NCBI GenBank assembly: GCA_037074615.1
Contig: CM073558.1
Span: forward strand, 20,753,001-20,817,000
From: Leucaena leucocephala
Taxonomy: Eukaryota > Streptophyta > Magnoliopsida > Fabales > Fabaceae
Direction of reading: 5' to 3'
Length of the DNA stretch: 64,000 bases
Part shown: positions 24,241 through 35,494 of the stretch, one piece after another
Layout: every line of letters starts with the position of its first letter
Numbering within the stretch: position 1 is the stretch's first letter
Notes under the pieces: model-generated
What the model was told of the DNA's origin: nothing
Database searches by the model: none
The model's input: only the letters and a program-made list of their open reading frames with translations
Translations under genes and position numbers: made by a program

Positions 24241-24901
24241 TAGGCTTTATTTAGTTAGAAAATTTTTGAGAGGAGGGGATGAGAGGAGAGAAAAAAGTTT
24301 GTTTGGTTGAGAAAAATGGAAGCGCGGGGAGAGGAGGGGAGATTTTTTGTCTTTTTGTGCTCCCCTCTAAAGTGAAGGTTTTTTGAGTGAAGAGAAACTT
24401 TTACCCGTTTTTTTTGACCAAATTACCCTCAAATCTTTTTTAATATTTCAATTATACCCTCAAACATTTTTTTTAATTTTTCTCACATATAATTTTTTCT
24501 TTAATTGCACAATAATTATAATAATTATAATAAATTATAATAAAACTTAATAAGCATAATAAATTATTTATATATTATATTAAAATATATAATAATTATA
24601 AAATTAATAAGAAATAATATTAAAATTTTATCATATTTTTTAATTTTATTATATATATAAATGAGATAAAAAATTTAAGATTCATAAATTAAAAAAAAAA
24701 TTGATATGAATATTATAAATAAAGAGTAAATAAATTTAAATAAAGAGATAAGGGTATATTTGTTAACTTTTAATTAACTCCCCTCCCATCTCATTCTGAA
24801 CCAAATAAAAAATATTATTTATTAACTTCCCATATCTTTCTCTATCTTCCCTTAAATTAACCTAACCTACCATTCCTTAAAGTGAACCAAACAGAGTCTT
24901 A
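24241..24901 (+). mobile_element. G-rich MITE, family G copy 1
   Basis: Left end TAGGCTTTATTTAGTT and right end AACCAAACAGAGTCTTA are inverted repeats. After the left end comes a G-rich block (GAGGGGATGAGAGG, GGAGAGGAGGGGAG), then an AT-rich core and a C-rich block before the right end. Two further copies lie at 52.2 kb (inverted) and 55.7 kb. Consistent with a hAT-derived non-autonomous element; superfamily is inference. Confidence 0.65.
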
Positions 24902-25484
24902 TAGTTAGGAATGAAGGGGGTATTTACATACCTTCCTACTATATCATATGCATAATAAATAGCATGAGTAATTGTACGTATATATATATACACAAACACA
25001 CGTACATAAAGGATTAAATCAGATGTTATTATTGATGAAGAAACATATGTAAGAGGAAGCTTCGTGTGGTCAGATATTGGTGTTAGGATACTGATAATTT
25101 GGTGGGGAAAAGGTCAAATTAATATTTGATGGGCATAGTTGCCTAGTAGTAGTATGGCACAAAAGGATGTGGTACTTGTTCATGTCACTACCCATTATTA
25201 ATGGCTTCACTAATTAATTTAATTTCACACCAAAATAATGTGAGTGGTGTGACATTTTTCTGGAGGATACATATAATTCAAATTTTATTGTATTGATTTG
25301 ATCCCACTTAACATCTTATCATCACCATGCATCTCCCACACTTCTAATTAATTTTATGTCTTCACCATTTTATAATAGACAAATTTAAATCTTACCTTTT
25401 TATGTTGGGAAGGACTAGCTTTTTTTTTTTTAAACTCAATCCTTGTATATTATTATCTTTTTGGTATTTTTTTTTTAAAAAAAG

Positions 25485-25675
25485 GGTTGAGCTCATCACT
25501 TAGGGTAAAATCTCTTCCTTCTAAGCGATACCAATGTCAAGTAAGGCAAGCTGTTAATTATCTTCAAACATAAATCTAAACATCCAAGAGTCAATATATC
25601 TTTATAAGCGTTGCGACTATAACCATAATAAAGTGATATTCCTCAAAGATCGAACACGCTCCAAATATTCATATA
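25485..25675 (+). repeat. Dispersed repeat family R, copy 2
   Basis: Contains TTCTAAGCGATACCAATGTC, AAGTAAGGCAAGCTG, then a CATAAATCTAAACATCCAAG block. Best matched to the copy immediately downstream. Confidence 0.55.
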
Positions 25676-25754
25676 TTTTACCCTTTTGCCAGCTGAATCG
25701 ATGGAGGATGGGTACCCTTGTTTATTTTTTTTAAAAAAAATTGTTACAAAATTT

Positions 25755-25935
25755 TTTTGTAAAGGGATTAGGCTCACCCCTATCTAAAGGTAAAATGGAG
25801 TCTCCTTTTCTCCTAAGTGATACCAATATTAGGTAAGGTGAGCTGTCTATTATCCTCAGGCATAAATTTAGATACCTAAGAGTTAAGATGTCTCTCCAAA
25901 TATTACTACTAGAATAATAATAAAATATATTTTTC
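25755..25935 (+). repeat. Dispersed repeat family R, copy 3
   Basis: Contains TCCTAAGTGATACCAATATT, AGGTAAGGTGAGCTG, a CATAAATTTAGATACCTAAG block and TCTCTCCAAATATTA. It is a direct neighbour of copy 2 with about 80 bp between them. Confidence 0.55.
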
Positions 25936-28900
25936 ACAATAAGCCCAAATCAAAGGAAATGGGCCGATGTTTTCTATATGTAACTATATACATATGCCAA
26001 TAAAAGCCCATTAATTAGTTGTGAGCCAGCCCATGCCAAATGCTTTTAGTTAATTGAGAATTTGAGATTAGAGAGAGAGAGAGAGAGAGAGGAGTGTATT
26101 ATAAACAAAATGGAAATAGTTTTAATAAAATCAGCTGCGTTAATTTATATAAAGGGAAATTGGATAAAAATACATGTTTAAAAATTTTATTAGCTAAAGG
26201 AATTATGTGTAATTCATCTTCAATATATATAATTTATTTTCAGTTATATATAATTTATTTTTAACTATATGATTTTTTTTTAAAATAAAAGTCATTTGTG
26301 TACAATTAAATATGTTATACACATATTAAAGATGAGTTGTATATGCTCAAATTCATATCTTTTTGAACAATAAAAATTCCAAACAAATACTTTTATCAAT
26401 TTTTCCCTCATATAAAAATAAATAAATATGTTAAAAAAAGGAAGATATGGAGGGAGTAATATTTAATTAAGAAGAAAGAAGTGGGCACAAAGTATCGCAG
26501 TGCACCAACAAAGAGGTAACAGCTCATGCAATCAGCTTTTTATGTTGTCGCCCTAATTTCTTACAACACAATCACCCACTTCTAATATTTCTTAATAATT
26601 CCTTTTTCTGCCTTTCTCTGATTTCTTTATTGCAAAATTGTATCAAATTGTCAGTGGTCCACGGCTGACCGCCTCACTGCTTTCAACTTGCCAACTCCGG
26701 CATGGCCTTGCATTATACCTACCACAATAAGAAAATGATGGCATGCTTAGAGATTTGATTTTCTTAAATAAATGTTGAAATTAAAAACTATTTTTAATTA
26801 AACTTAACACTACTCAAATTTAATCTGATAATACTAAATATCATATATTTATATTAAGAGAAGATAATAAATAACTAACATGTTTATTTAAATGCTGAGA
26901 AACATACTTGATAATAATAATTTATATGTTTTCAATCTGTCTATTTTTTAAAAAAATAAAAATTAATTAAATTATGGTGGATTATGAACATTCAGTTGTA
27001 AACACACATACATAACATAGAGATTAATTGTTATATATCTTTGCTGGTGGTCCTCTTTGCCCTAATCAAGAAGAGCAATCATGCAACTAACTAACACAAA
27101 AAAAAAAGGCTTTGCTTTTCCTTTTGGCTGAAAGGAAAGTGGGGATTTTGTTAATTATTTGTAATATACAAACTTTGTATGTCATTGTTGCCATTCTGTA
27201 TGGGTTTTGCTGTTGTAAAAGTACACTTTTAAAATATGTTAGCAAAAATAATGGTCATGTGTATGAGAAGACAATATATATATATAAACATTCTCTTTCT
27301 TATTTTGAAAATATTTTAATATATAATTCTCTAAAACCTAAACCTAATGATGCTACTTGGCTTTTCTACAAGCTTGTAAAAGCAACGACAAATTTAATGC
27401 CACCTATTAGAACTACCAATACCAGAGAGAGAGAGGACCGGGGAGCCAATTGTTTTAAGCCCCCCCCACCACATTTTTTTTATTTTTTATTAAACAACTA
27501 AAAAAATTTGCCCATAAATATATGTTTAAAATTTTTGTTGCTCATAAATACCTAACATGTTTTTATATACTTAAAATATCAATATTATGAATAATTTTAT
27601 ACATAAAAGTATCAATATTTAAATTCGGGTATTTATATATTATGAGCAATAAAATTTTCAAAAATTAATAGGTAAGTTTATTTCATTTGAATTATTTCCT
27701 CATTATTTAATCCATTAATTTTAATTTATAGACTTTATGAGAATTTTGTTCATAGGCATGCATGTGTGTTAAATAATGTGCAATGAAATAAAGAAAGTTC
27801 TATAAAGTCTATGGAATGTTATAAGTTAAAATTAATAATTTTTAAACTCTAAGAAGATGCTTATAACATATCAAATTATAAAAGCTCAAATTAAATAAAA
27901 TAAACTATCCAACCCAATTTAAAATTAAGGTAATTGGAAGGAGAATCTCACTATAAGTGAACAACTTAAAATGATAAATTTTAATATTAGAAATAATAAT
28001 AAATTTATAACTGTTTATTTATTTTAAAACTTTTTGACTATTATATTATTTTTTTTAGAGATTCTCCTTTTTTTATTATGACTAACCAGAGGGGATCACG
28101 TGGCCATGCAATAACCAATAATTGTTAAAGGGCAATGTAACTTAAAATTTTGACTCAAGTTACAAAGATTCTTCTTAGGACATGTGTAGACATATCTCAT
28201 CGATTGGGATTGATGTCCTTTCTTTGAAATAGCCTATTTTAGTTAATTAGTTCCTAATAAATGTTTTTCCCATAAAGCACTTGCTGTCACACACACACAC
28301 ACACGCGCCCACACATATCTTTAATTTTTTTTACCAAAAGAGCCTATCTCTTTTTAACTGTGATGCCTAAAGGGTAATATTGTCAGACTATTTAACTGTC
28401 TAATTCATTTCTTAAATTCACTACGTTGCTTCCCTTTAATCCAATGAGAAAGCATGACATCATGTAAGTCTTATAAGCCATAACGAACTAATCTGTAAAA
28501 AAAAAAACTAAATTAGCTTTTTTAATTAATCCTCCAAATATACATCCTTTAAATTTGTTCCTAAAAAATTAATATTGATGATATAATCATTAATCTTGAT
28601 ATATTGATTATCTTAAAGAAATACAGGTTGTGTATTTGGAAAAAAAAGGAAACATTATCTTGTTTGCTGTTTTAATTTTGTTGCATTGAATATCCAAACA
28701 ATAAATAATATTTTTTCCTAAATTCTAAACCCTAAACTTTAAATTTTAAATTTATATTGAGAGGTTAATTTTTTTTATAATTAATTGATTTATTTAATTT
28801 TTTTAATTAAAGTCAATTAGCCTTTATAGTGACAATTGGAGTAATAATTTAGGAAGTGTGTGAATATTGCTTTCAAATATGAAACGGGTCCAAACGCTAA

Positions 28901-30558
28901 AATTATAATTATGTGAATATATAATTTGATTAAATAGTGTTTAACAAAGTTACATCCATATCTATGATGCTGAAAAGCAAAAGGAAGCTCCCAAAAATAA
29001 AAGAACAAAGATCAAAAGAAGGGAATGCGATTAATTTATGCTTATGGAGAGAACAAATTAAAGTGGTGATAATATATATATATATATATATATATAAAGT
29101 GGAGCATGAGCTGCTTAAATCATTGGCCCTTACTTTACTTATAAATAAAATTATATATATATATATATATAATTACCAGACTGAGTCAACTCAAATCCAT
29201 TTAGTTTCTTGCATGTTTTAGTGACTAGGAATCAAGAAATAAAGGCAACGAATTAGCGTGTCTGTATCACTTTGCTTTGAAGAAATATTGGAGTGTGACT
29301 CAGCAATTACAACCAATCACATGATGATGACGTGGCCAATAATGTCCCAATCAACTACTTCCACTACCCTAAAAAGGACCTCCTTCATTCTTTTCCTAAA
29401 TCATACCACTCACAATTCAATATATACACACACAAAAAATATTTATTATGTTTCTTGTTATGGGTAAAATCACACTGTTCAACTGTTGCATGCATGCCTA
29501 TAGAGTCTCCTCAAGAAGTTTGTGCTTCATTGTATGGTCACTGCTGGGACATTTAATTAAGTCTTCGTTAGAGATGATTAAGCTATTGGAACTATAACTA
29601 CACATTTTTAATTAAAACCCATTGGTGGCTCTCGTAATGGTTGCACTTAGAGCAATGATTTACTGCAGAATCGTGGACTTTGAGCTTGCATGCATCTTCT
29701 CAATGTCCACCAAGAAATACAACTATTCAGTTCTAATAACTATTTCAAAAAAGGTCGGACCTTATAAGCCCAAAAGACGCCAATGTAATGAAAGAGACGA
29801 CTAGTTTCTTTTAAGTTAGCAGAATCAATATTTGAATCTTGATTAGAAGAGGATATATGTGCATATAAAAAAAAAACAAGAAGAAGAAGAAGAAGAAAAA
29901 AGGAACTATTTCAAGAGAGGAGGATGTAGTCTAACAATGCCTCCACTAAGCTTGAGATTGATTATGTTCTAATTAAATTTAATCATTGTAACCATCAAAT
30001 TATGAGTGGCTGTATAATTAGGTTTAGCAACTTGTAATTCATTATACCAGAATTAGCTAGCATCATCGATTCTGCTGCTATGTATAGGTTGGAGTCAACA
30101 TTCTCCTCTGAGACACCAAAAACACCAACACGTACATGCATGTTCTTCTCCTCTCTCTCTCTCTATATATATCAACCCCTGCTTCTCTCTGGGTTCTGTA
30201 TTTTCTATCCCATACTTCTGATCCCTCATTAATTCAGGAAGAAATTGTTTTATTTTAGTTTATTACCGTTAAATCAAAATGTCTATGATGCGGCATATTA
30301 ATTCTTAAAGACTGTTTTACCTTAGTTATTTTAATGCATTAAAGACCTTTCTACCCAACTTCCCGCCTTAATACAGTTAGCCACTTTAACTAAACCCTAC
30401 TTGGTGGCTCAATGGAGAATCACAAGTGAAAAAGATTTACCATGATCTAATGATTACTTTTTTAGAGCGTGCTTGTGTATTTCATTGATTGAGAGAACTT
30501 GGGAACTGCATAATTAATTCCAAGCCAACTCATGAAAATATGAAGTTAATATTATATA

Positions 30559-30614
30559 TATAATATCTGTAGTTATATATATATATATATATATATATAA
30601 CTACAGATATTATA
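30559..30614. repeat. Perfect 56-bp palindrome with AT core
   Basis: The arm TATAATATCTGTAGTTATA (30559-30577) is followed by an AT run and its exact reverse complement ending at 30614; every base pairs around a centre between 30586 and 30587. It can extrude as a cruciform or fold as an RNA hairpin. It lies about 390 bp past the stop codon of the MYB gene on the opposite strand. Confidence 0.9.
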
Positions 30615-31004
30615 GTTCTTCTTCTCTGGGCATTCTGCAGATAAATCTAACGGCCACAATCAAATTACCAAACAAATTTGTCACCTAACCAGAATGAAAT
30701 TACCAAACAAGTAATAATAAGAGAATCATATATTACACAAGCTCATGATCAAGCTTCATAAGTCAACTTCTCGGTTGATCATAAGACCAAGAATTCTAAC
30801 CTCGGAATATATATGAACTAGTCTCTTCATAGAGTACTAATCAACTCAAGTTCTTCCTCCACATATTCACACATAAACCCCATAAATAGCAATCCAACAT
30901 CACTGAATAAGGTTTAGTAATTGAGTACCTCTAGGACTCCAAAAACCTTCACCAATGATAGATTGCATTTGAAAAATGGAATCATAAGATCCAAGTAGAC
31001 ATCC

Positions 31005-32287
31005 TTAGAGAGAACCTCTGAGTAAACACTGCTCCTGATGATGAGGTCCAGATCCAACTGAAGAAATCCCGAAATAGGGTGGTATGAACATGTTTCCATT
31101 TGGTGAATTGAAAATCATTGGCATGGACTCGTACAGAAAGTTTGAGTCATTATATTCCTGTTTAACAATGGTAGAGATATTTGGATTCTTGGCCAGATCA
31201 TTCACAACCTTCACTGAGCTGTCTGACGAAGGAGATGACGACGACTGGGTTTCAAGGTTGACAATTGTGATGTCATGGATGCTTGATCTCCTCTTGTCCT
31301 TGCCTCCTGAAAGCTGCCTGATGAAATACTTCTGAGCATGACTAGCGACCTGAGTGGGTGTCCTTGTGGTCACAAAATTACGAGATATGTTTCTCCAGTC
31401 CCCTTTACCATACTTCTTCAGCCCCATCAGAAATTGCCTGCAAAGTTTAATCAAATCAGCATAAAATTTACCCTAAAACTGCCAAAGAAACACACTGGAC
31501 GATAGAAAATTACGCCAAGTCTTATGACAATTACGCAGTTTATAGTCAAAACTCTTCTTTAAGTGATCTAAAAGGCGTAATAACCTCCTACATTTGGCGG
31601 GTGCATTTAGGATTATACTATTATTGTGCTCCAGAAATGGATCCAAGTAAGGTCCTATCTCTTTTTACTGATTGAGTTGACCGGTTTGAGTGAAGCTGCT
31701 AAAGTTCAATACCGAAACAGACGGTTTCTCTCAGCTATGTTTGTTTTCAAGTTTCAACATCAGGGATGTGAACAATGATTTAACTCAGGATCAGCTTTGA
31801 AGCACTAATATATATTAAGAAGCAAACTATGGAATTTCATGGTGTGAATTTATTATTACCTGTGCTCTTCTTCAGTCCATGGCACTCCTTTTTTCCTTTC
31901 CTGCTCAGATGGTCTAGTGGAAGAACCTCTTTTCTCACCAACAGTATAGAAGGGCTTGAGATCATCAAAGCTTTGGTTATTGAAACATTCCAAAGTGAAA
32001 GAACTGGTATCATCATACTCAGAGACTGGGATCAACCCTGCTTCAATGACACTAACATCTTCTTCAAGTTGTTTGTACTGCCTAATCACATCTCCCACTG
32101 TCTTCCCTGGAACCTTAGCTGCAACTTTCAACCAACGATCTGGAGTATCCTTGTCGTACAAGGCCAAAGCATCCTCAAATCGCTTATTCTCTTCTGCGGT
32201 CCATTTTGTTCCTTTGCTCTCTTGGAACAACCAATTGGAGTTTTGAAGGTAAGAAGCTGGAGAGAAAACTTCAATTCCCCTGTTCAT
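31005..32287 (-). CDS. DIVARICATA-like MYB transcription factor (SANT plus SHAQKYF), 2 exons
   Basis: Nuclear DNA-binding regulator of the R-R (DIV/I-box-binding) MYB type. Exon 1 is 32287-31860 and exon 2 is 31437-31005, joined in phase to 286 residues across a 422-bp GT-AG intron. Domain 1 (about 25-80) is a SANT/MYB-like repeat beginning TKWTAEENKRFEDAL with WLKVAAKVPGKT. Domain 2 (about 130-186) is a full MYB repeat, GVPWTEEEHRQFLMGL then YGKGDWRNISRNFV, with the signature SHAQKYF (175-181) and TRTPTQVASHAQKYF. The intron splits domain 2 after EEEH, the usual place in this family. The C-terminal part is Ser-rich and presumably regulatory. Family members act in floral asymmetry and in DIV-RAD-DRIF switches; the role here cannot be told. 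No defects. Confidence 0.94.
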
Positions 32288-33209
32288 TTTTGTGGCTACA
32301 CTAATAATAATCGTACATGGGAAGTGAACAACAACAAATCAAATACAGGAGGAAGAACCCTCCCTCTTTGAACTTTTCTTCAAAGAGAGAGATGACACAC
32401 ACACAGAGGAAATGCAAAGAAGTGGAGCTTGTAATGGCTAAAGAAGCATTATATCAATAGCATGTATGCAGATCTTGGGCCCTTTTCACGCACACCGACA
32501 ACCTGGAGAATCTTGGAAAGGGTTTTTCGTTCCGAAACCCAAGGAAAATTCCGGATTTGACTGGGTACGGGGAGAAAGCATAACCCTAATACACCTGCTC
32601 AGATCTAAAATACAAAGAAATCAACACATTTAGCAACAAAGAGGAACAAAACCCAGGTTAAATTCTGGCACAGATGCAAAATGAGCAGGGAATTAATTGC
32701 AGGTGACATTCAGTTATAAAAAGGCGGCGAAATGAAAGAGAGAAGGAAGAAGAAGAAGAAGTAGAGAACGAGGACGAGAGAAAATCTGTCGACAGAAAGG
32801 AAGAAACTTTAAAAGAGGAACTGAAATGTGAAAGATTAGTACGGAGGAGAAGGGGCAGAGGAGGGAGTACAGAACTACAGATACAAGAGTGAGAGAGAAC
32901 AGGTGTCAGGTGTTTGTAGAGCTTGCGAGGGATGGATCTGTGTATGGAACAGGACGAGAGGGGAGAGAGAGGTCAAAGGCGTAGAGTTGTGATTGGTGGA
33001 TAGAGAGTGCTTGTGGGGGCTGAGAATAAAGGGTGGAGAGTGTGTGTGACATGTTGCGAGTGGGGATTGGGTAGAGACAGAGAAAGTGAAGACTTCTGCA
33101 GGGCAAAATGGTAATAAGGCAAGAATGACAGGACTAAGGAGGGGGCCTTCAATTTCAAAACAGGAGTGGTCTTTCATTATTAAATATAATAAGGGAAAAT
33201 TGTACATAA

Positions 33210-35490
33210 TATCTCATGGCTAGTATTTTAATTTTTTTATAATATAATTTTTTTTATAATTTTTTAATTTAATATAATTCTTAATATTTAAAAAATAAGA
33301 TTATAGATACAATTATATAAAATTAAAAAAATTATAGATAAAAATATATTAAATTAAAAAAATTATAAATAAAATTATATTATAAATCAAATTAAGATAT
33401 TAATTATATATAAAAATAAAATTAAAATATTAGATTCTATTTTATTCAATGAAAAATGTGTTGGTCATTGGGAACATTAATGAGGTTGTCCTTTGTGCTC
33501 ATTACAATTAACCCTTTCCCCGGTTTCATTTCCAGATTCCAACTGTTGCTATCACTTTCCATGGGCTGAAAATCTATCTTCTTATCATTTCTTTTAAAAA
33601 GTTGCCTACTTTGTAACAAAAAAAAAAAAGTTGCCTGCTCTGTTCCAATTCTGAATGTAACGTGATTTTTAATAAAAAGGGGAGGCGTTTGCCAAGAGAA
33701 CCAATAAGGTCCCTAATCAGGTCATTAGACCAATAATAATAATAAAACAAAGCAAGCTTATGCAATTCTGAAGACACTCACTCATTAGCATAGACTTAGG
33801 GCCTATATGGTTCAATGGACAAATGTGGAGTTGAGAGATTTTAATATTATTTAGTTCAAATGGATAAAAAAAAGGGAAATATGAGAGGGTTTTAATGTTA
33901 TTTTATTTGGTTCTATATATATGTTAGTTTCTCCATAAGCATACTCGTTAGTAACCTTCCAATCATGCAATCATAATTTTCCTTATATCATCAACTGCAT
34001 CGGACATCTGGTGGTTTCTACCAGATGGAATCTATGCACATTTTTGTTCTCTTGAAACTTTGAAGTTTGATCACAACTTTGAGCTTTGAGCTTTCCATGT
34101 AGTTTACATAACCATCAACATCAAGTCTAAGCCAGGAGGCATGCATCTAGTGCATTTCATTCTCTCCAAGTTGATTTGCTCAAGCTTAGCTTTTAATTCC
34201 TCAGGTTTCATATATCTCTGCTAACAATTTGGGTATGAAGAAACGCTTTGTTTAGTTAAATTATTTCAAATTTCATTGTCAGAAACCCCTGATCCTCAAC
34301 TAACCTCAATTTAGTTCTTCATCTGTCACTGGACCTGATTGTTCTTTCAATTAGGCTGTTGGACCCAACCTTCTGGATATGGGGCCTAACTGCACTTCGG
34401 CTAAGAGTAAGCTTTATGGCGTTGGTCCACCACTTTCTAAAAGAAGCACTGAGATTTTGAATCATCATCATTACTAACATCGACGAGATTAAGACTAGTG
34501 GATTAATCGCTTACAATATGGCAAACTAATATTTGAATATTTGTTAGAAAAGGTACCCACAATTAATGTTTGACAATATACATCTCTAATATGATTGTCT
34601 TTAATAAGAGGATATTTATATTTAAAAAAAAAATATTATTACTAACATTGAGCAACTCCTCTGACTCCTCGATCTTGTTATGTCAATTCCTCTGTTTTAA
34701 TTTTCATAACGAATGCTTCAATGCCTCCCTGTATTTAGTAGTTCTCTGTGCTCTTGGCAAAGTATCTGCTCCTTATGATGAGAAGGTCTATTCCCTTCCC
34801 TTCTTAATCAGATATTATTTAATTCTTCGTTGTGTTTTTTGGGTTATGCTTTGTGCTTCCTTAAGCTAACTTGCTAGTATCTGGAGTGGAAAAAACCCAA
34901 TCCAAGCATTTCTTGCTTTGCATCACATGGTTGCTACAATAATTACAAGCTTTGTTTATTACAAAGATGGCTAAAGGAAGCTGTCTCTGGAGTTAACACA
35001 GAACTAATTTGTGAAACACACCCAATTTTTTGAAGTTGCTGTAACTATCATTTATAAGCTGCATAAGTTGCAATTTGTTTTCAAGGGATGTACTCTAAAA
35101 GCATTTCTAGTGTCGATTTTATTGCAGATGTATGGAGCCTGCACCTAATTTAATACAGAGATTCCTAATGCAAGCAAAATTAAAGTGAAAATGCCAAAGA
35201 GAACACAAGTAATAAGGTAAACAACCCTTGGATTTCCTTATACAAGAAAAGCATACACTTGTTGACTCCAACCCTGAATCTCTCAAAATAAGAAAACAAT
35301 GTTTGTATAAGAACAACAAATTGCTGACTCGATTAATTTATTTAACTTGGGTTGAACAATTTCTCTCATTTGTTCAAGAAAACAATCAAAAGGGTCTTCT
35401 CTTCTCTTCTCTCTGTGTCTCCAACTCTCATCTGTTGTCATATTGGGGAGACTTATGTTTTCATGTGTATATTTAATTTATGGAGGTGGG
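33210..35490. other. Intergenic region between the MYB and laccase genes
   Basis: AT-rich with no supportable gene. The low-complexity block 33225-33430 has repeated AAATTATAGATAAAA-type units. A small inverted repeat (CATCTGGT...ACCAGATG) lies near 34005-34028. The right part probably includes the laccase 3' untranslated region. Confidence 0.55.
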
Positions 35491-35494
35491 TGTA

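Larger units (their letters stand above)
24902..30558. other. Gene-poor intergenic region
   Basis: AT-rich DNA with two family R repeats, a GA run (26071-26092), a CA run (28289-28304), AT runs (29071-29096 and 29152-29170) and GAA-rich stretches (29880-29895). Short frames here lack homology. A promoter-like stretch at 30140-30230 is described in the findings. Confidence 0.6.

Noticed and set aside
27112..27501. 129-codon plus-strand frame
   Set aside because: Translation has Phe/Ile/Tyr-rich random character with AT-run segments and a poly-Pro end; no proper ATG start and no homology that I recognise.
29258..29804. Overlapping short frames near 29.3-29.8 kb
   Set aside because: Start codons are poor or non-ATG and the peptides have no family features; I also checked the region by eye for common conserved plant microRNAs and found none.
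31829..32371. 180-codon plus-strand frame over the MYB gene
   Set aside because: Antisense shadow of MYB exon 1, with no proper ATG start; the minus strand has an intact SANT and SHAQKYF structure.
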